Shown: positions 34,929-44,444 of the stretch, in pieces | Numbering within the stretch: position 1 is the first letter of the stretch | Layout: every line of letters begins with the position of its first letter | Origin: Nocardia transvalensis NBRC 15921 | Lineage (GTDB): Bacteria; Actinomycetota; Actinomycetes; Mycobacteriales; Mycobacteriaceae | Length of the DNA: 64,000 nt | Assembly (NCBI RefSeq): GCF_000308875.1 | Contig: NZ_BAGL01000007.1 | Location: 1 to 64,000, forward strand | Direction: 5' to 3' | Notes under the pieces: generated by a model | Databases searched by the model: none | What the model was told of the DNA's origin: nothing | Seen by the model: only the letters and a program-made list of their open reading frames with translations | Position numbers and translations under genes: made by a program

Positions 34929-35675
34929 ATGGGCGTTATGAATGGTCAGCCTGCCGAACGGACGCCGGAGGCCCGGGTGCTGGTGGTCGACGACGAACCG
35001 ATGATCGTCGAGCTGCTCACCGTGAGCCTGCGGTATCAGGGATTCGAGGTCGCGTCCGCGGCGAACGGGGCCGAGGGGCTGGACCGGGCCCGCGCCTTCC
35101 GCCCGGACGCGTTGATCGTCGACGTCATGATGCCGGGTATGGACGGATTCGGCCTGCTGCGGCGGCTGCGCGCCGACGGTATCGATGCTCCCGTCCTGTT
35201 CCTCACCGCCCGCGACGAGGTGGAGGACAAGATCACCGGCCTCACGCTGGGCGCCGACGACTACGTCACCAAGCCCTTCAGCCTCGAGGAGGTGGTGGCG
35301 CGGTTGCGGGTGATCCTGCGCCGCTCCGGTCACACGGTGGAGGAACGGAAGTCCTCGCGCCTGCGGTTCGAGGACATCGAACTCGACGACGACACCCACG
35401 AGGTGTGGAAGGCGGGCGAACCGGTCGCCCTGTCGCCGACCGAGTTCACCCTGCTGCGGTACTTCATGGTGAACGCGGGCACGGTGCTCAGCAAGCCGCG
35501 GATCCTGGATCACGTGTGGCGCTACGACTTCGGCGGCGAGGTCGGCGTGGTCGAAACCTACGTCTCCTACCTGCGCAAGAAGGTCGACACCGGGCCGGAC
35601 CGGCTGATCCACACGCTGCGCGGAGTCGGCTACGTCATGCGCGCGCCCAGTCGCAGCAAGTCGTCGGTGAAATGA
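34929..35675 (+). CDS. phoP: Response regulator PhoP
   Basis: 248 aa OmpR-family regulator nearly colinear with M. tuberculosis PhoP (247 aa). Receiver domain with the acidic pair D21/D22, phospho-acceptor D65 (LIVDVMMPGMDGFG) and the TAR..K switch residues (FLTARDEVEDK, YVTKPFSLEEVVARL). The C-terminal winged helix carries HVWRYDFGGEVGVVETYVSYLRKK. GGGGGAG is 8 nt before the ATG at 34929; ATG 34938 is an alternative. phoR overlaps its stop. In mycobacteria PhoP controls lipid, acid-response and ESX-1 genes including espR. Confidence 0.94.
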   Translation: MGVMNGQPAERTPEARVLVVDDEPMIVELLTVSLRYQGFEVASAANGAEGLDRARAFRPDALIVDVMMPGMDGFGLLRRLRADGIDAPVLFLTARDEVEDKITGLTLGADDYVTKPFSLEEVVARLRVILRRSGHTVEERKSSRLRFEDIELDDDTHEVWKAGEPVALSPTEFTLLRYFMVNAGTVLSKPRILDHVWRYDFGGEVGVVETYVSYLRKKVDTGPDRLIHTLRGVGYVMRAPSRSKSSVK

Positions 35676-37147
35676 GCCAGGGGCCGGGCGCCACCGTGCG
35701 CCGAGCCCTTTCGCATCGACTGGCGGCGGTCCCGCTGCGGGTCACGCTGGTCGTGGCGCTGGTGCTGCTGGCCGGACTGGGGCTGCTGGTCTCGGGCGTC
35801 GCGGTCACCTCGGCGATGCGTAATGTCCTGATGGACAAGGTGGATCGGCAACTGGTCGAGGCCTCCCGCACCTGGGCCGCGCCGGACGCGCCGCCGCCGG
35901 AACGGCTGCCGATGCGGCCGGGGCGCGAGCGGCCGCCGGCCCTGTTCTATGTGCGGATCCAGGGTTCGGACGGGAATCAGCGGCTGGCGCTGAACTCCGG
36001 ATCCTCGGTGCCCGACCTGCCCGCCGATCTCACGGGGCGACCGCGGACCGTCGGATCCGTGGACGATCCGGAGGACCGCTGGCGCGCCGTGCGGGTGGTG
36101 TCGCTCGACGGCACCAGCGTGGTCGCGCTGCGGCTGGATCAGACCGAGAACATCATCGACCGGCTGATCGGGTTGCAGGTGGTGGTCGGGGCGATCGTGC
36201 TGGCGGTGCTGGCGGTGGTGGCGTACTTCGTGATCCGGCGCAGCCTGCGCCCGCTGCGGGCGGTGGAGACGACCGCCGCCGCCATCGCGGGCGGCGATCT
36301 GCATCGGCGAGTTCCCGTGCGCGGCACCGATACCGAGGTCGATCGGCTGTCGCAGTCGCTGAACGGCATGCTCTCGCAGATCCAGCACGCCTTCGCCGCC
36401 ACCGAGGCCTCGGAGGAGTCGGCCCGGCGGTCGGAGGCCAACATGCGGCGGTTCGTCGCCGACGCCAGCCACGAGCTGCGCACGCCGCTCACCACGATCA
36501 AGGGCTTCGCCGAGCTGTATCGGCAAGGGGCGCTTGCGGATCCGGCGCTGTTCATGGATCGGATCGAACGCGAATCGAATCGGATGAGCCTGCTGGTGGA
36601 GGATCTGCTGATGCTGGCCCGGCTGGACGCGCAGCGCCCGCTGGACCGCCGTCCCGTCGATCTGCTCGCCCTGGCCAGCGATGCCGTGCACAGCGCCCGC
36701 GCGGTCGACGCCGCGCAACGCCCGGAGGGGCCGAGCCGCGTCATCGATCTCGAAATACGTTCCGGTGCAGGCACATTGGAGATCTCCGGGGACGAGGCGA
36801 GACTGCGGCAGGTGCTGTCCAATCTGGTGAACAACGCGCTCGTGCACACCCCGCCGGAGGCTGCGGTGGCGGTGCGACTGACCCCCGCCGCCGACGAGGT
36901 GATGCTCGAGGTCGCCGACACCGGGCCCGGCCTGCCCGACGATCAGGCCGGTCGGATCTTCGAGCGCTTCTATCGCACGGACGCCTCGCGCAGCCGTGAC
37001 AGCGGCGGCACCGGGCTGGGGCTGTCCATCGTCCAGGCGCTGGTGGCCGCCCACGGCGGCACCGTCGAGGTGCGCACCGCCATGGGGGAGGGCACCACCT
37101 TCACCGTCCGGCTGCCGCGCGCTCAGTCCGGGACGTTGGCGCCGTAG
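35672..37147 (+). CDS. phoR: Sensor histidine kinase PhoR
   Basis: 491 aa membrane kinase. TM1 about 22-46, periplasmic sensor about 47-165, TM2 about 166-188, HAMP about 189-245, HisKA with H267 ([19 protein letters not shown]), then HATPase_c with the N box ([11 protein letters not shown]), G1 (DTGPGLP) and G2 ([10 protein letters not shown]). ATGA overlap with phoP couples expression. The 3' end overlaps the convergent HIT gene by 25 bp. Its length and gene order match M. tuberculosis phoR (485 aa, followed by Rv0759c). Confidence 0.94.
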   Translation: MSQGPGATVRRALSHRLAAVPLRVTLVVALVLLAGLGLLVSGVAVTSAMRNVLMDKVDRQLVEASRTWAAPDAPPPERLPMRPGRERPPALFYVRIQGSDGNQRLALNSGSSVPDLPADLTGRPRTVGSVDDPEDRWRAVRVVSLDGTSVVALRLDQTENIIDRLIGLQVVVGAIVLAVLAVVAYFVIRRSLRPLRAVETTAAAIAGGDLHRRVPVRGTDTEVDRLSQSLNGMLSQIQHAFAATEASEESARRSEANMRRFVADASHELRTPLTTIKGFAELYRQGALADPALFMDRIERESNRMSLLVEDLLMLARLDAQRPLDRRPVDLLALASDAVHSARAVDAAQRPEGPSRVIDLEIRSGAGTLEISGDEARLRQVLSNLVNNALVHTPPEAAVAVRLTPAADEVMLEVADTGPGLPDDQAGRIFERFYRTDASRSRDSGGTGLGLSIVQALVAAHGGTVEVRTAMGEGTTFTVRLPRAQSGTLAP

Positions 37148-37548
37148 CCGAGATCGCGCAGGGCCTGTTTGATCTTGGCCTGGGCCTCGTCCAGGGACTC
37201 CGGGGTCGGTTCCGGATCGGCCTGGGAGATGTTGAAATCGCCGAGTTCGAAGGCGGGGAACACGTGCACGTGCAGGTGCGGCACCTCCAGCCCGGCGATG
37301 AGCAGGCCCGCGCGCGGCGCCTCCCACGCGGCGCGCACGGCCCGCCCGATCTTCTGCGCCACGCCGTTGAGCCGCGCGAAGGTGTCCGGATCGACGTCCT
37401 GCCACTGGTCGATCTCCTTGCGAGGCACGACGAGCGTATGCCCCTGGGTGACCGGTGCGATGGTGAGGAACCCGACGAACTCGTCGTCCTCCCACACGAA
37501 CCGTCCGGGGATCCGGCCGTCGATGATCGCGCTGAATACAGAAGCCAT
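37123..37548 (-). CDS. HIT-family nucleotide hydrolase (Rv0759c-like)
   Basis: 141 aa histidine-triad protein; the catalytic HLHVHV motif is in [15 protein letters not shown] proteins hydrolyse or transfer nucleotidyl groups from substrates such as AMP-lysine or dinucleoside polyphosphates. It converges on phoR with a 25-bp overlap of coding ends, the same partner gene as in M. tuberculosis. Start ATG 37548. A second HIT gene is at 43874-44308. Confidence 0.92.
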   Translation of the reverse strand: MASVFSAIIDGRIPGRFVWEDDEFVGFLTIAPVTQGHTLVVPRKEIDQWQDVDPDTFARLNGVAQKIGRAVRAAWEAPRAGLLIAGLEVPHLHVHVFPAFELGDFNISQADPEPTPESLDEAQAKIKQALRDLGYGANVPD

Positions 37549-37655
37549 GAATCGAGTCTATTGAGGAATTTCCCGGATCCCCGGACGGGGCGGGCAGGGG
37601 GTTGTCCGGTCGATACCCGCAGGACGGTGGAAGGACGTCACCTAAGCTGTGTCGG

Positions 37656-38933
37656 GTGCGAGTACTCGTCATCGGTTCCGGAGCCCGTGAACACGCCCTC
37701 GTGCTGGCCCTGCGGCGGGACCCGGGGGTGAGTGCCGTCGCGGCCGCGCCGGGCAACCCGGGCATGGCGCCGCACGCGGAGATTCGCGCCGTCGACCCGT
37801 GCAGTGCGGAGGCGGTGGTCGCGCTGGCTCGCGACCTCGAGGCGGATCTCGTGGTCATCGGGCCCGAGGTGCCGCTGGTCCTGGGCATCGCCGACGCGGT
37901 GCGCGCGGCGGGGATCGCCTGCTTCGGGCCGTCGGCCGCCGCGGCCCGGATCGAGGGCTCGAAGGCGTTCGCCAAGGATGTGATGTCGGCGGCCGGGGTG
38001 CTCACCGCCCACAGCGAGGTGGTCGACCATCCGGGCGAACTGGACGCCGCGCTCGACCGGTTCGGTCCCACCTGGGTGGTGAAGGACGACGGCCTCGCCG
38101 CCGGCAAGGGCGTGGTAGTCACCTCCGACCGGCTGGCCGCCCGCGACCACGGCGCCGAACTGCTGGAGCAGGGTCATCCGGTGCTGCTGGAATCGTTCCT
38201 CGACGGGCCCGAGGTCTCGCTGTTCTGTCTCGTCGACGGCGAGACCGTGGTGCCGCTACTACCCGCGCAGGATCACAAGCGGGTCGGCAACGGCGACACC
38301 GGCCCCAACACCGGCGGCATGGGCGCGTACACCCCGCTGCCGTGGCTGCCCGCCGAGCGGGTCACCGAGATCGTCGACGATGTCGTGAAACCCGTTGCGG
38401 CGGAGATGGTCCGGCGCGGCGTGCCGTTCTCCGGCCTGCTCTACGCCGGGCTGGCGATCGGCCAGGCCGGGCCCGCTGTCGTCGAATTCAACTGCCGCTT
38501 CGGCGATCCCGAGACGCAGGCGGTGCTGGCGCTGCTGGACAGCCCGCTGGGCGCGCTGCTGTACGCCACGGCCACCGGCGCCCTCGCGCAATCCGAGGCG
38601 CCGCGCTGGATCGACGGCTCCGCGGTGACCGTGGTGCTGGCGGCGGAGAACTATCCCGGCCGCCCGCGCACCGGCGACGTCATCACCGGCACCGACGCCT
38701 CCGAGCCGAATACCGAAGTGCTGCATGCCGGTACGTCCCAGCGCGACGACGGCGCCCTGCTCTCCGCGGGCGGCCGAGTCCTCAATGTCGTAGCCACCGG
38801 CGCCGACCTCACCGAGGCCCGCGAACGCGCCTACCACCGCATCACCGGCATCAAACTCCCCGGCAGCCACTACCGCACCGACATAGCCCTGGCAGCGGTG
38901 GAGGACCGAATCTCCCTGCCCACCCGCGTGTAG
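37656..38933 (+). CDS. purD: Phosphoribosylamine-glycine ligase PurD
   Basis: 425 aa ATP-grasp enzyme adding glycine to phosphoribosylamine in purine synthesis. Seen: N-terminal [34 protein letters not shown], the ATP-grasp [36 protein letters not shown], and [12 protein letters not shown] metal site. The GTG at 37656 starts exactly at the PurD N-terminus; TAAGCT (37643-37648) ends 8 nt before it, consistent with a leaderless mRNA. The gene ends near dispersed repeat copy 4. Confidence 0.95.
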   Translation: MRVLVIGSGAREHALVLALRRDPGVSAVAAAPGNPGMAPHAEIRAVDPCSAEAVVALARDLEADLVVIGPEVPLVLGIADAVRAAGIACFGPSAAAARIEGSKAFAKDVMSAAGVLTAHSEVVDHPGELDAALDRFGPTWVVKDDGLAAGKGVVVTSDRLAARDHGAELLEQGHPVLLESFLDGPEVSLFCLVDGETVVPLLPAQDHKRVGNGDTGPNTGGMGAYTPLPWLPAERVTEIVDDVVKPVAAEMVRRGVPFSGLLYAGLAIGQAGPAVVEFNCRFGDPETQAVLALLDSPLGALLYATATGALAQSEAPRWIDGSAVTVVLAAENYPGRPRTGDVITGTDASEPNTEVLHAGTSQRDDGALLSAGGRVLNVVATGADLTEARERAYHRITGIKLPGSHYRTDIALAAVEDRISLPTRV

Positions 38934-38987
38934 GCCCACCATCCGCCCGGGCCAGCCCAAGACTTCCACGCGCGCCGCCCAACATTT

Positions 38988-39010
38988 TTCCGGCACGCTT
39001 TCGGCCGGAA
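38988..39010. repeat. Dispersed palindrome, copy 4
   Basis: TTCCGGC stem with GCCGGAA and loop ACGCTTTCG, inverted orientation. It lies between convergent purD and the M23 peptidase, 4 bp from the latter's stop. Confidence 0.85.
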
Positions 39011-39014
39011 TCCA

Positions 39015-40013
39015 CTACCCCAGCTGAATCCCGTGGAACGCCAACCAGGGCTGGGGGTCGACGTGCTGGCCGTTGATCAGGATCTCGAAGTGCAGGTGGG
39101 GGCCGGTGGAGTCGCCGCGGTTACCGACCCGGGCGATCTGCTGGCCGGTGCGTACGCGTTCGCCCACCGAGACGAAGAAGTCGTACATGTGGCCGTAGAC
39201 GGAGATCGTGCCGTCGTCGTGGCGGATGCGCACCCACAACCCGAAGCCCTGGGCCGGCCCGGCGTCGATGACGGTGCCGTCGGTGACCGCGTAGATCGGT
39301 GAGCCGATCGGCGCGGCGATATCGATCCCGGCGTGGAAAGTGCCCCAGCGCTGGCCGAATCCGGAGGTGAACATCCCGCGCGCGGGGAGGACGAAACCAC
39401 CGAGGCCCGGCAGGATGCCGCCCGGCAGCGAGGTGACCGTCCCGCCCAGCCAGGGCGCGGGCTGCCCGGAGACGGCGGCCGCCGCCTCGGCCTTGGCCCG
39501 TTCCAGGGTCGCGCGCGCCGCCGCGGCCACCACCTGCGATTCGCGGATGTGCTCGCCGTTGTTGATGGCGTTCAGATAGCGCTTGCTCGACTCCGGCGCC
39601 GACTGCACCTGGAGCGGGTACGCGACCGGAACGCGCTGCGTACTGCCCTGTGCCAGAGCCACATCGGTGGGACGCGGCGCGGTGGCGTCGGCGGCCGCGA
39701 ACAGCGCCACCACGACCACCCCGGCCACGAGCACGCGATGCGTGATCAGCCAGCCGCGCAGGCGGGGCCACCGCTGCCGGAACTCCGCCCGCCAATCGGT
39801 ATCCCGGATCGTCCGGACGGCCCAGCGCACATACGCCCACATCCGCGCGACCAGATCCCGCGCCCACGCCATCAGATCCCGGCCGCGGGCGATCAGATCC
39901 CGGACCTGACTCGCCCGGGAGGGCCGTTCCCGTCGCAGCGCCGAACGCCAGCCGGGGTGGAGCACCGTCCCACTCCCTGGCAAAACCTTCGCGCGGCGGG
40001 CCTGGTCAGGCAT
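39015..40013 (-). CDS. Membrane-anchored M23/LytM-type peptidase
   Basis: 332 aa. The cytoplasmic N-terminus is basic and contains three 7-residue repeats starting RDL (about 38-58). One membrane helix (about 93-110) follows, then an extracytoplasmic linker and a C-terminal LytM domain (about 215-330). Zinc-site segments HAGIDIAAPIG and HLHFE are present, so it may cut peptidoglycan cross-links. The ATG at 40013 lacks a clear ribosome site; an upstream in-frame codon at 40100 is possible. It is not part of the M. tuberculosis order here. Confidence 0.85.
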   Translation of the reverse strand: MPDQARRAKVLPGSGTVLHPGWRSALRRERPSRASQVRDLIARGRDLMAWARDLVARMWAYVRWAVRTIRDTDWRAEFRQRWPRLRGWLITHRVLVAGVVVVALFAAADATAPRPTDVALAQGSTQRVPVAYPLQVQSAPESSKRYLNAINNGEHIRESQVVAAAARATLERAKAEAAAAVSGQPAPWLGGTVTSLPGGILPGLGGFVLPARGMFTSGFGQRWGTFHAGIDIAAPIGSPIYAVTDGTVIDAGPAQGFGLWVRIRHDDGTISVYGHMYDFFVSVGERVRTGQQIARVGNRGDSTGPHLHFEILINGQHVDPQPWLAFHGIQLG

Positions 40014-40140
40014 TCTGCCGACGATAACAGGACGATCGGGCCCGTGGCAGCCGGGCGGCGCTGTGCACAGCCAGGTCTCAGGTACGAATCCGGTGGGCAT
40101 ACCCGCGTTGCGGGTGCGCGCGGTGTTCTACGGTCGTCGG

Positions 40141-41301
40141 GTGCGCAGTGAATCCCGCCGGTCGAATGTCCCGACCTTCTTCGTCATGGACGTGTGGAAG
40201 GCGGCCGCCGAGCGCGCCCGCACCCACGGCGACGTGCTGGTGCTCGCCGCCGGGCAGCCGTCGACGCCCGCGCCCGCGCCGGTGCTGCGGGCCACGAAGG
40301 CGGCGCTGGACCACGAACTGCTCGGCTACACCGAGACATTCGGCGTCCTCCCGCTGCGCGAGGCGATCGCCGGCCACCACGCCCGCACCTACGGCGTCGA
40401 CGTCGATCCCGACGACGTGGTCGTCACGACCGGCTCGTCGGGCGCGTTCACGCTGATCTTCCTGGCCGCCTTCGATATCGGCGACACCGTCGTGGTCGCC
40501 CGCCCCGGCTATCCGGCCTACCGGAACACGCTGGCCGCCCTGGGCTGCGAGGTGATCGAGCTGGACTGCGGCCCGCAGACCCGCTTCCAGCCGACGGTCG
40601 ACATGCTCGAGGCGCTGCCGAAGCCGCCCGCCGGCCTGATCGTGGCCAGCCCGGCCAACCCGACCGGCACCATGATCGCCCCCGACGAACTCGCCGCGCT
40701 GGCGCGCTGGTGCGACGACCACGGGACCCTGCTGATCTCCGACGAGATCTACCACGGCATCGTCTACGCCGATACCGAACCGACCGCCTCGGCCTGGGAG
40801 ACCTCGCGCGAGTCCGTCGTCATCGGCTCGGTGTCGAAGTACTTCTCGATGACGGGCTGGCGGCTGGGCTGGATGCTTGCGCCGGCGGGCCTGCGCCCGG
40901 CGCTGCAGCGGCTGGCCTCGAATATGACGGTCTGCCCGCCGGCCGTGTCCCAGTACGCGGCGGTGCACGCGTTCGGGCCCGAGGCCAAGGCCGAACTGGA
41001 CGGTCACGTCCGCCGGTACGCGGACAACCGCCGGCTACTGCTGGAGGGCCTGCCCGCGCTGGGGATCACGAAATTGGCTCCGGCCGACGGGGCCTTCTAC
41101 GCCTACGCGGATATCGGCCATCTCACCGACGACGCGAATCGGTGGTGCGCGGACTTGCTGGCGCACACGGGCGTGGCGATCGCCCCGGGCATCGATTTCG
41201 ACACCGTCAACGGAAACCGCACGGTCCGTTTCTCATTCGCCGGGGCCACCGCCGACATCGAAGAGGCGCTGGTCCGGCTGGCGAAGTACCTGGACAAGTG
41301 A
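40141..41301 (+). CDS. Class I/II pyridoxal-phosphate aminotransferase
   Basis: 386 aa fold-type I aminotransferase. Substrate-side Gly region LAAGQPSTPAP, PLP phosphate-site GSSGAFTL, SPANPTGTM, DEIYHG, and the Schiff-base lysine in SVSKYFSMTGWRLGWM are seen, with the C-terminal Arg in NRTVRFSFAG. The GTG at 40141 removes 26 unlikely residues that would overlap the divergent peptidase promoter. It is probably an aspartate/alanine-type transaminase; the exact amino donor is not predictable. Confidence 0.9.
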   Translation: MRSESRRSNVPTFFVMDVWKAAAERARTHGDVLVLAAGQPSTPAPAPVLRATKAALDHELLGYTETFGVLPLREAIAGHHARTYGVDVDPDDVVVTTGSSGAFTLIFLAAFDIGDTVVVARPGYPAYRNTLAALGCEVIELDCGPQTRFQPTVDMLEALPKPPAGLIVASPANPTGTMIAPDELAALARWCDDHGTLLISDEIYHGIVYADTEPTASAWETSRESVVIGSVSKYFSMTGWRLGWMLAPAGLRPALQRLASNMTVCPPAVSQYAAVHAFGPEAKAELDGHVRRYADNRRLLLEGLPALGITKLAPADGAFYAYADIGHLTDDANRWCADLLAHTGVAIAPGIDFDTVNGNRTVRFSFAGATADIEEALVRLAKYLDK

Positions 41302-41494
41302 ACAGCTACGCCGTCTGAGCAGCATCGATGTGCTAAGACTTTTCGGTCCCGGCCCCCTGGTGCGCTCGAATGGGGTAGAAAAGCGGTGGTTGTTTTTTCA
41401 ACACCGCGTGGTGGTTTGCCCACGCGAACCTGAATTGTCATAGATCGCACCGATTTGGCACGGATGAGCTGATGATGACTGGCACGATGACACG

Positions 41495-42166
41495 GTGATC
41501 ACCGCGACGACACCGAAAGGCGAACGGCGTCGCCAAGCGTTGGTCGCGGCTGCCGCCGAGTTGCTGCTCGAGGGTGGATTCGATGCCGTGCGCCACCGTT
41601 CGGTGGCCACGCGCGCGGACCTCCCGCTGGCGTCGACGACCTACTACTTCGAGTCGCTCGAGGACCTGATCGCGCGCGCGGTCGAGTTCAGCGGCAACGC
41701 GGAACTCGAGGCGATGCGCCGCCGCGTCGGCGAGGTGACCCACCGCCGCCGCGGCGCCGACGCGACCGTCGACCTGATACTCGACCTCCTGGTCGGCGTG
41801 GACGGTCACGACGAGTTCGAGCGCGGCCAACTGATCGCGCGCTACGAGCGGTCGGTGGCCTCCGCGCGGCACCCGGAACTGCGCGACGTCCAGCTGCGCC
41901 TACGGAACCAACTGGAGGAGCTATTGGCCGACGTGCTGCGCCGGTCCGACCGGGTGGTGCGGCTCGAACAGCTGCGGCGGCTGGTCGCGGTGGTCGACGG
42001 TGCGGTGGTCGCGGCGCTGGCCGAACAGGACCCCCAACCCCGCCGCGTGGCCCGCGGCGCTCTCCTCGAGCTGATCGACGTGATCGCCCCGCCGACCCCA
42101 CAACACCCCCACCCGGCCCACCCACCCACGCAACACCCCCTCCCGCACCACACCACGACGGCCTGA
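41495..42166 (+). CDS. TetR-family repressor (Rv0775-like position)
   Basis: 223 aa. The HTH lies at about 12-58 (ERRRQALVAAAAELLLEGGF, then RATLADL-like VATRADLPLASTTYYFESLEDL). A divergent helical ligand domain follows, then a Pro/His-rich low-complexity tail (last 25 residues) that looks like late extension into intergenic repeat DNA. The GTG start is embedded in a perfect 12-bp palindrome (41493-41504), a possible autoregulatory site. The ligand is unknown. The gene stops 1 bp before repeat copy 5. Confidence 0.85.
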   Translation: MITATTPKGERRRQALVAAAAELLLEGGFDAVRHRSVATRADLPLASTTYYFESLEDLIARAVEFSGNAELEAMRRRVGEVTHRRRGADATVDLILDLLVGVDGHDEFERGQLIARYERSVASARHPELRDVQLRLRNQLEELLADVLRRSDRVVRLEQLRRLVAVVDGAVVAALAEQDPQPRRVARGALLELIDVIAPPTPQHPHPAHPPTQHPLPHHTTTA

Positions 42167-42189
42167 TTCCGGCCAAAAGCATGCCGGAA
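42167..42189. repeat. Dispersed palindrome, copy 5
   Basis: Exact consensus (TTCCGGC, loop CAAAAGCAT, GCCGGAA) immediately after the tetR stop codon. Confidence 0.87.
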
Positions 42190-42231
42190 AACGGAATGGC
42201 ACACCGCGCCGGAGGGTGAAGTGCCCTCCCC

Positions 42232-42351
42232 GCCGTCGCGGCGTGCTCTGCCTGTCGTCGCGGCGTGGCCTCCCCGTCGTCCCGGCATGCTCTCCCTTGT
42301 CGTCCCGGCATGCTCTTGCTCTTGTTGTCCCGGCATGCTCTTGGCCGGGAC
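42232..42351. repeat. Tandem half-repeats ending in dispersed palindrome copy 6
   Basis: Five units of 22-25 bp resembling the left half of the palindrome (GTCGTCCCGGCATGCTCT) run into a full copy at 42327-42351. That copy has a GTCCCGGC/GCCGGGAC stem. The first two units are most diverged. Confidence 0.8.
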
Positions 42352-42395
42352 CCAGCGGCAGCAACCCGGGGGCGACCGAACATTAGACTGGCGCC

Positions 42396-43817
42396 GTGAG
42401 TCTTGTCCCGAACGTCCTCGCCACCCGGTACGCCAGCCCGCAACTGGTTCAGTTGTGGTCGCCCGAGAACAAGATCGTGCTCGAGCGGCGGCTGTGGCTG
42501 GAGGTGCTGCGGGCCCAGGCGGAACTGGGTATCGATGTGCCCGCCGGGGTCGTCGAGGACTACGAGCGGGTGATCGACCACGTCGACCTCGCCTCCATCG
42601 CCGAACGGGAGCGGGTCACCCGGCACGACGTGAAGGCGCGCATCGAGGAGTTCAACGCGCTCGCGGGCCACGAGCACATCCACAAGGGGATGACCAGCCG
42701 CGACCTCACCGAGAACGTGGAGCAGCTGCAGGTGCGGCTGTCCCTCGAGCACGTGTACGCGCACGGGGTGGCGGTCGCGGCCCGGCTGGCCGAGCGCGCC
42801 GCCGAGTACCGGTCGCTGGTGATGGCGGGCCGCTCGCACAACGTGGCCGCGCAGGCGACCACGCTCGGCAAGCGATTCGCCAGTGCCGCGGACGAAGTCC
42901 TGATCGCCCTGACCCGGCTGCGCGAGCTGATCGATCGATATCCCTTGCGCGGCATCAAGGGTCCGATGGGCACCGCGCAGGACATGCTCGACCTGCTCGG
43001 CGGCGATGCGGCCAAACTGGCCCAGCTCGAGCAGAAGGTGGCGCGGCACTTGGGATTCGCCACCGTGCTCACCAGCGTCGGCCAGGTGTACCCGCGCTCG
43101 CTGGATCACGACGTACTCTCCGCGCTGGTCCAATTGGGCGCGGGCCCTTCGTCTTTCGCGCACACCGTGCGCCTGATGGCCGGGCACGAGCTGGTCACCG
43201 AGGGCTTCCAGCCCGGCCAGGTGGGCTCCTCGGCCATGCCGCACAAGATGAACACCCGCTCCTGCGAGCGCGTCAACGGATTGCAGGTCGTGCTGCGCGG
43301 ATACGCGTCGATGGCCGCGGAACTCGCTGGGGCGCAATGGAACGAGGGCGATGTGTTCTGCTCGGTGGTGCGCCGCGTCGCGCTGCCGGACGCCTTCTTC
43401 GCCGTCGACGGCATGATCGAGACCTTCCTGACCGTCCTCGCAGAATTCGGCGCCTACCCGGCGGTGGTCGAGCGCGAACTCAACCGCTACCTGCCGTTCC
43501 TGGCGACCACGCGCATCCTGATGGCAGCCGTCCGCGCCGGCGTCGGGCGAGAGACCGCGCACGAGGTCATCAAGGAGCACGCGGTCGCGGTCGCGCTGGC
43601 CATGCGGGAACAGGGCCGCGAGCCCGACCTGCTGGACCGCCTGGCCGCCGACGACCGCATGCCGCTCGACCGCGCCGCCCTCGACGCCGCCCTGGCCGAC
43701 AGGTCGGCCTTCGTCGGCGCCGCCGAGGCCCAGGTCACCGACGTCCTCGCCCAGGTCCAGAAGCTGGCCGACGCGAATCCCGACGCGGCCGCCTACACAC
43801 CGTCGCCCATTCTGTAA
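42396..43817 (+). CDS. purB: Adenylosuccinate lyase PurB
   Basis: 473 aa. PurB removes fumarate from SAICAR and adenylosuccinate in purine synthesis. The fumarase-superfamily signature is GSSAMPHKMN (about 286-295). Catalytic-loop neighbours TSRDLTENVEQ and GRSHNVAAQATT are also present. The GTG at 42396 lies 7 nt after TAGACT (42384-42389), again compatible with leaderless translation. The HIT gene follows 56 bp later. The order purD-purB matches M. tuberculosis Rv0772-Rv0777. Confidence 0.95.
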   Translation: MSLVPNVLATRYASPQLVQLWSPENKIVLERRLWLEVLRAQAELGIDVPAGVVEDYERVIDHVDLASIAERERVTRHDVKARIEEFNALAGHEHIHKGMTSRDLTENVEQLQVRLSLEHVYAHGVAVAARLAERAAEYRSLVMAGRSHNVAAQATTLGKRFASAADEVLIALTRLRELIDRYPLRGIKGPMGTAQDMLDLLGGDAAKLAQLEQKVARHLGFATVLTSVGQVYPRSLDHDVLSALVQLGAGPSSFAHTVRLMAGHELVTEGFQPGQVGSSAMPHKMNTRSCERVNGLQVVLRGYASMAAELAGAQWNEGDVFCSVVRRVALPDAFFAVDGMIETFLTVLAEFGAYPAVVERELNRYLPFLATTRILMAAVRAGVGRETAHEVIKEHAVAVALAMREQGREPDLLDRLAADDRMPLDRAALDAALADRSAFVGAAEAQVTDVLAQVQKLADANPDAAAYTPSPIL

Positions 43818-43873
43818 CCGTCGGTACTCGTAGCCGACGTGTCGGCGCGTGGGACGACGTACTCTGATCGACC

Positions 43874-44308
43874 ATGAACCCGTACACCATCTTCGCCGAT
43901 ATCGTCGCCGGCCGTGCTCCCGCGTCCACGGTGTACGAGGACGAGGATGTGCTGGCGTTCATGGACATTCGGCCCATGACGCCCGGGCACCTGCTGGTGA
44001 TCCCGAAGATCCCGGCGCGGAGCCTGGCCGAACTGGACCCGGAGATCGGAGGCAAGCTGTTCCGGGTCGGGCAGCGGCTGGCGGCGGCACTGCGCGCGTC
44101 GGAGGTGCAGTGCGACGGCGTGAACTTCTTCCTCGCCGACGGTGTCACGGCGGGCCAGGAGGTCTTCCACGTGCACCTGCACGTCATCCCGCGCACCCCC
44201 GGCGACGGATTCGGGCTACGCGGGCGGCCGACCACCCCGCCGCGGGCCGACCTGGACTATCTGGCGTCGTCCGTGCGCGGCGCGCTGGCGCGTGCCGTGC
44301 CGCAGTAG
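43874..44308 (+). CDS. HIT-family protein, second copy
   Basis: 144 aa with the triad HVHLHV in VFHVHLHVIPR and the N-terminal IFADIVAGRAPASTVYED typical of HINT/HIT hydrolases. It is only distantly similar to the copy at 37123-37548. It may act on adenylated metabolites; position after purB hints at nucleotide housekeeping but no specific substrate can be named. Start ATG 43874, weak ribosome site. Confidence 0.9.
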   Translation: MNPYTIFADIVAGRAPASTVYEDEDVLAFMDIRPMTPGHLLVIPKIPARSLAELDPEIGGKLFRVGQRLAAALRASEVQCDGVNFFLADGVTAGQEVFHVHLHVIPRTPGDGFGLRGRPTTPPRADLDYLASSVRGALARAVPQ

Positions 44309-44444
44309 TGGTGTGGCGCAGTCGTTTCGACATACGCGTAGCATTGGTTAGCTGATGTAATGCTGGCTATCCGATTCGTCGGGCTTTATCTAGGTCGTGC
44401 GTCACTTTTATTGGCACCTGTGGTGGGCTGATGGAGGTAGGGGA

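Noticed and set aside
41381..41412. T6-containing hairpin before tetR as a terminator
   Set aside because: The T run is in the loop, the stem has a bulge, and it lies about 80 bp beyond the aminotransferase stop with no T tail.
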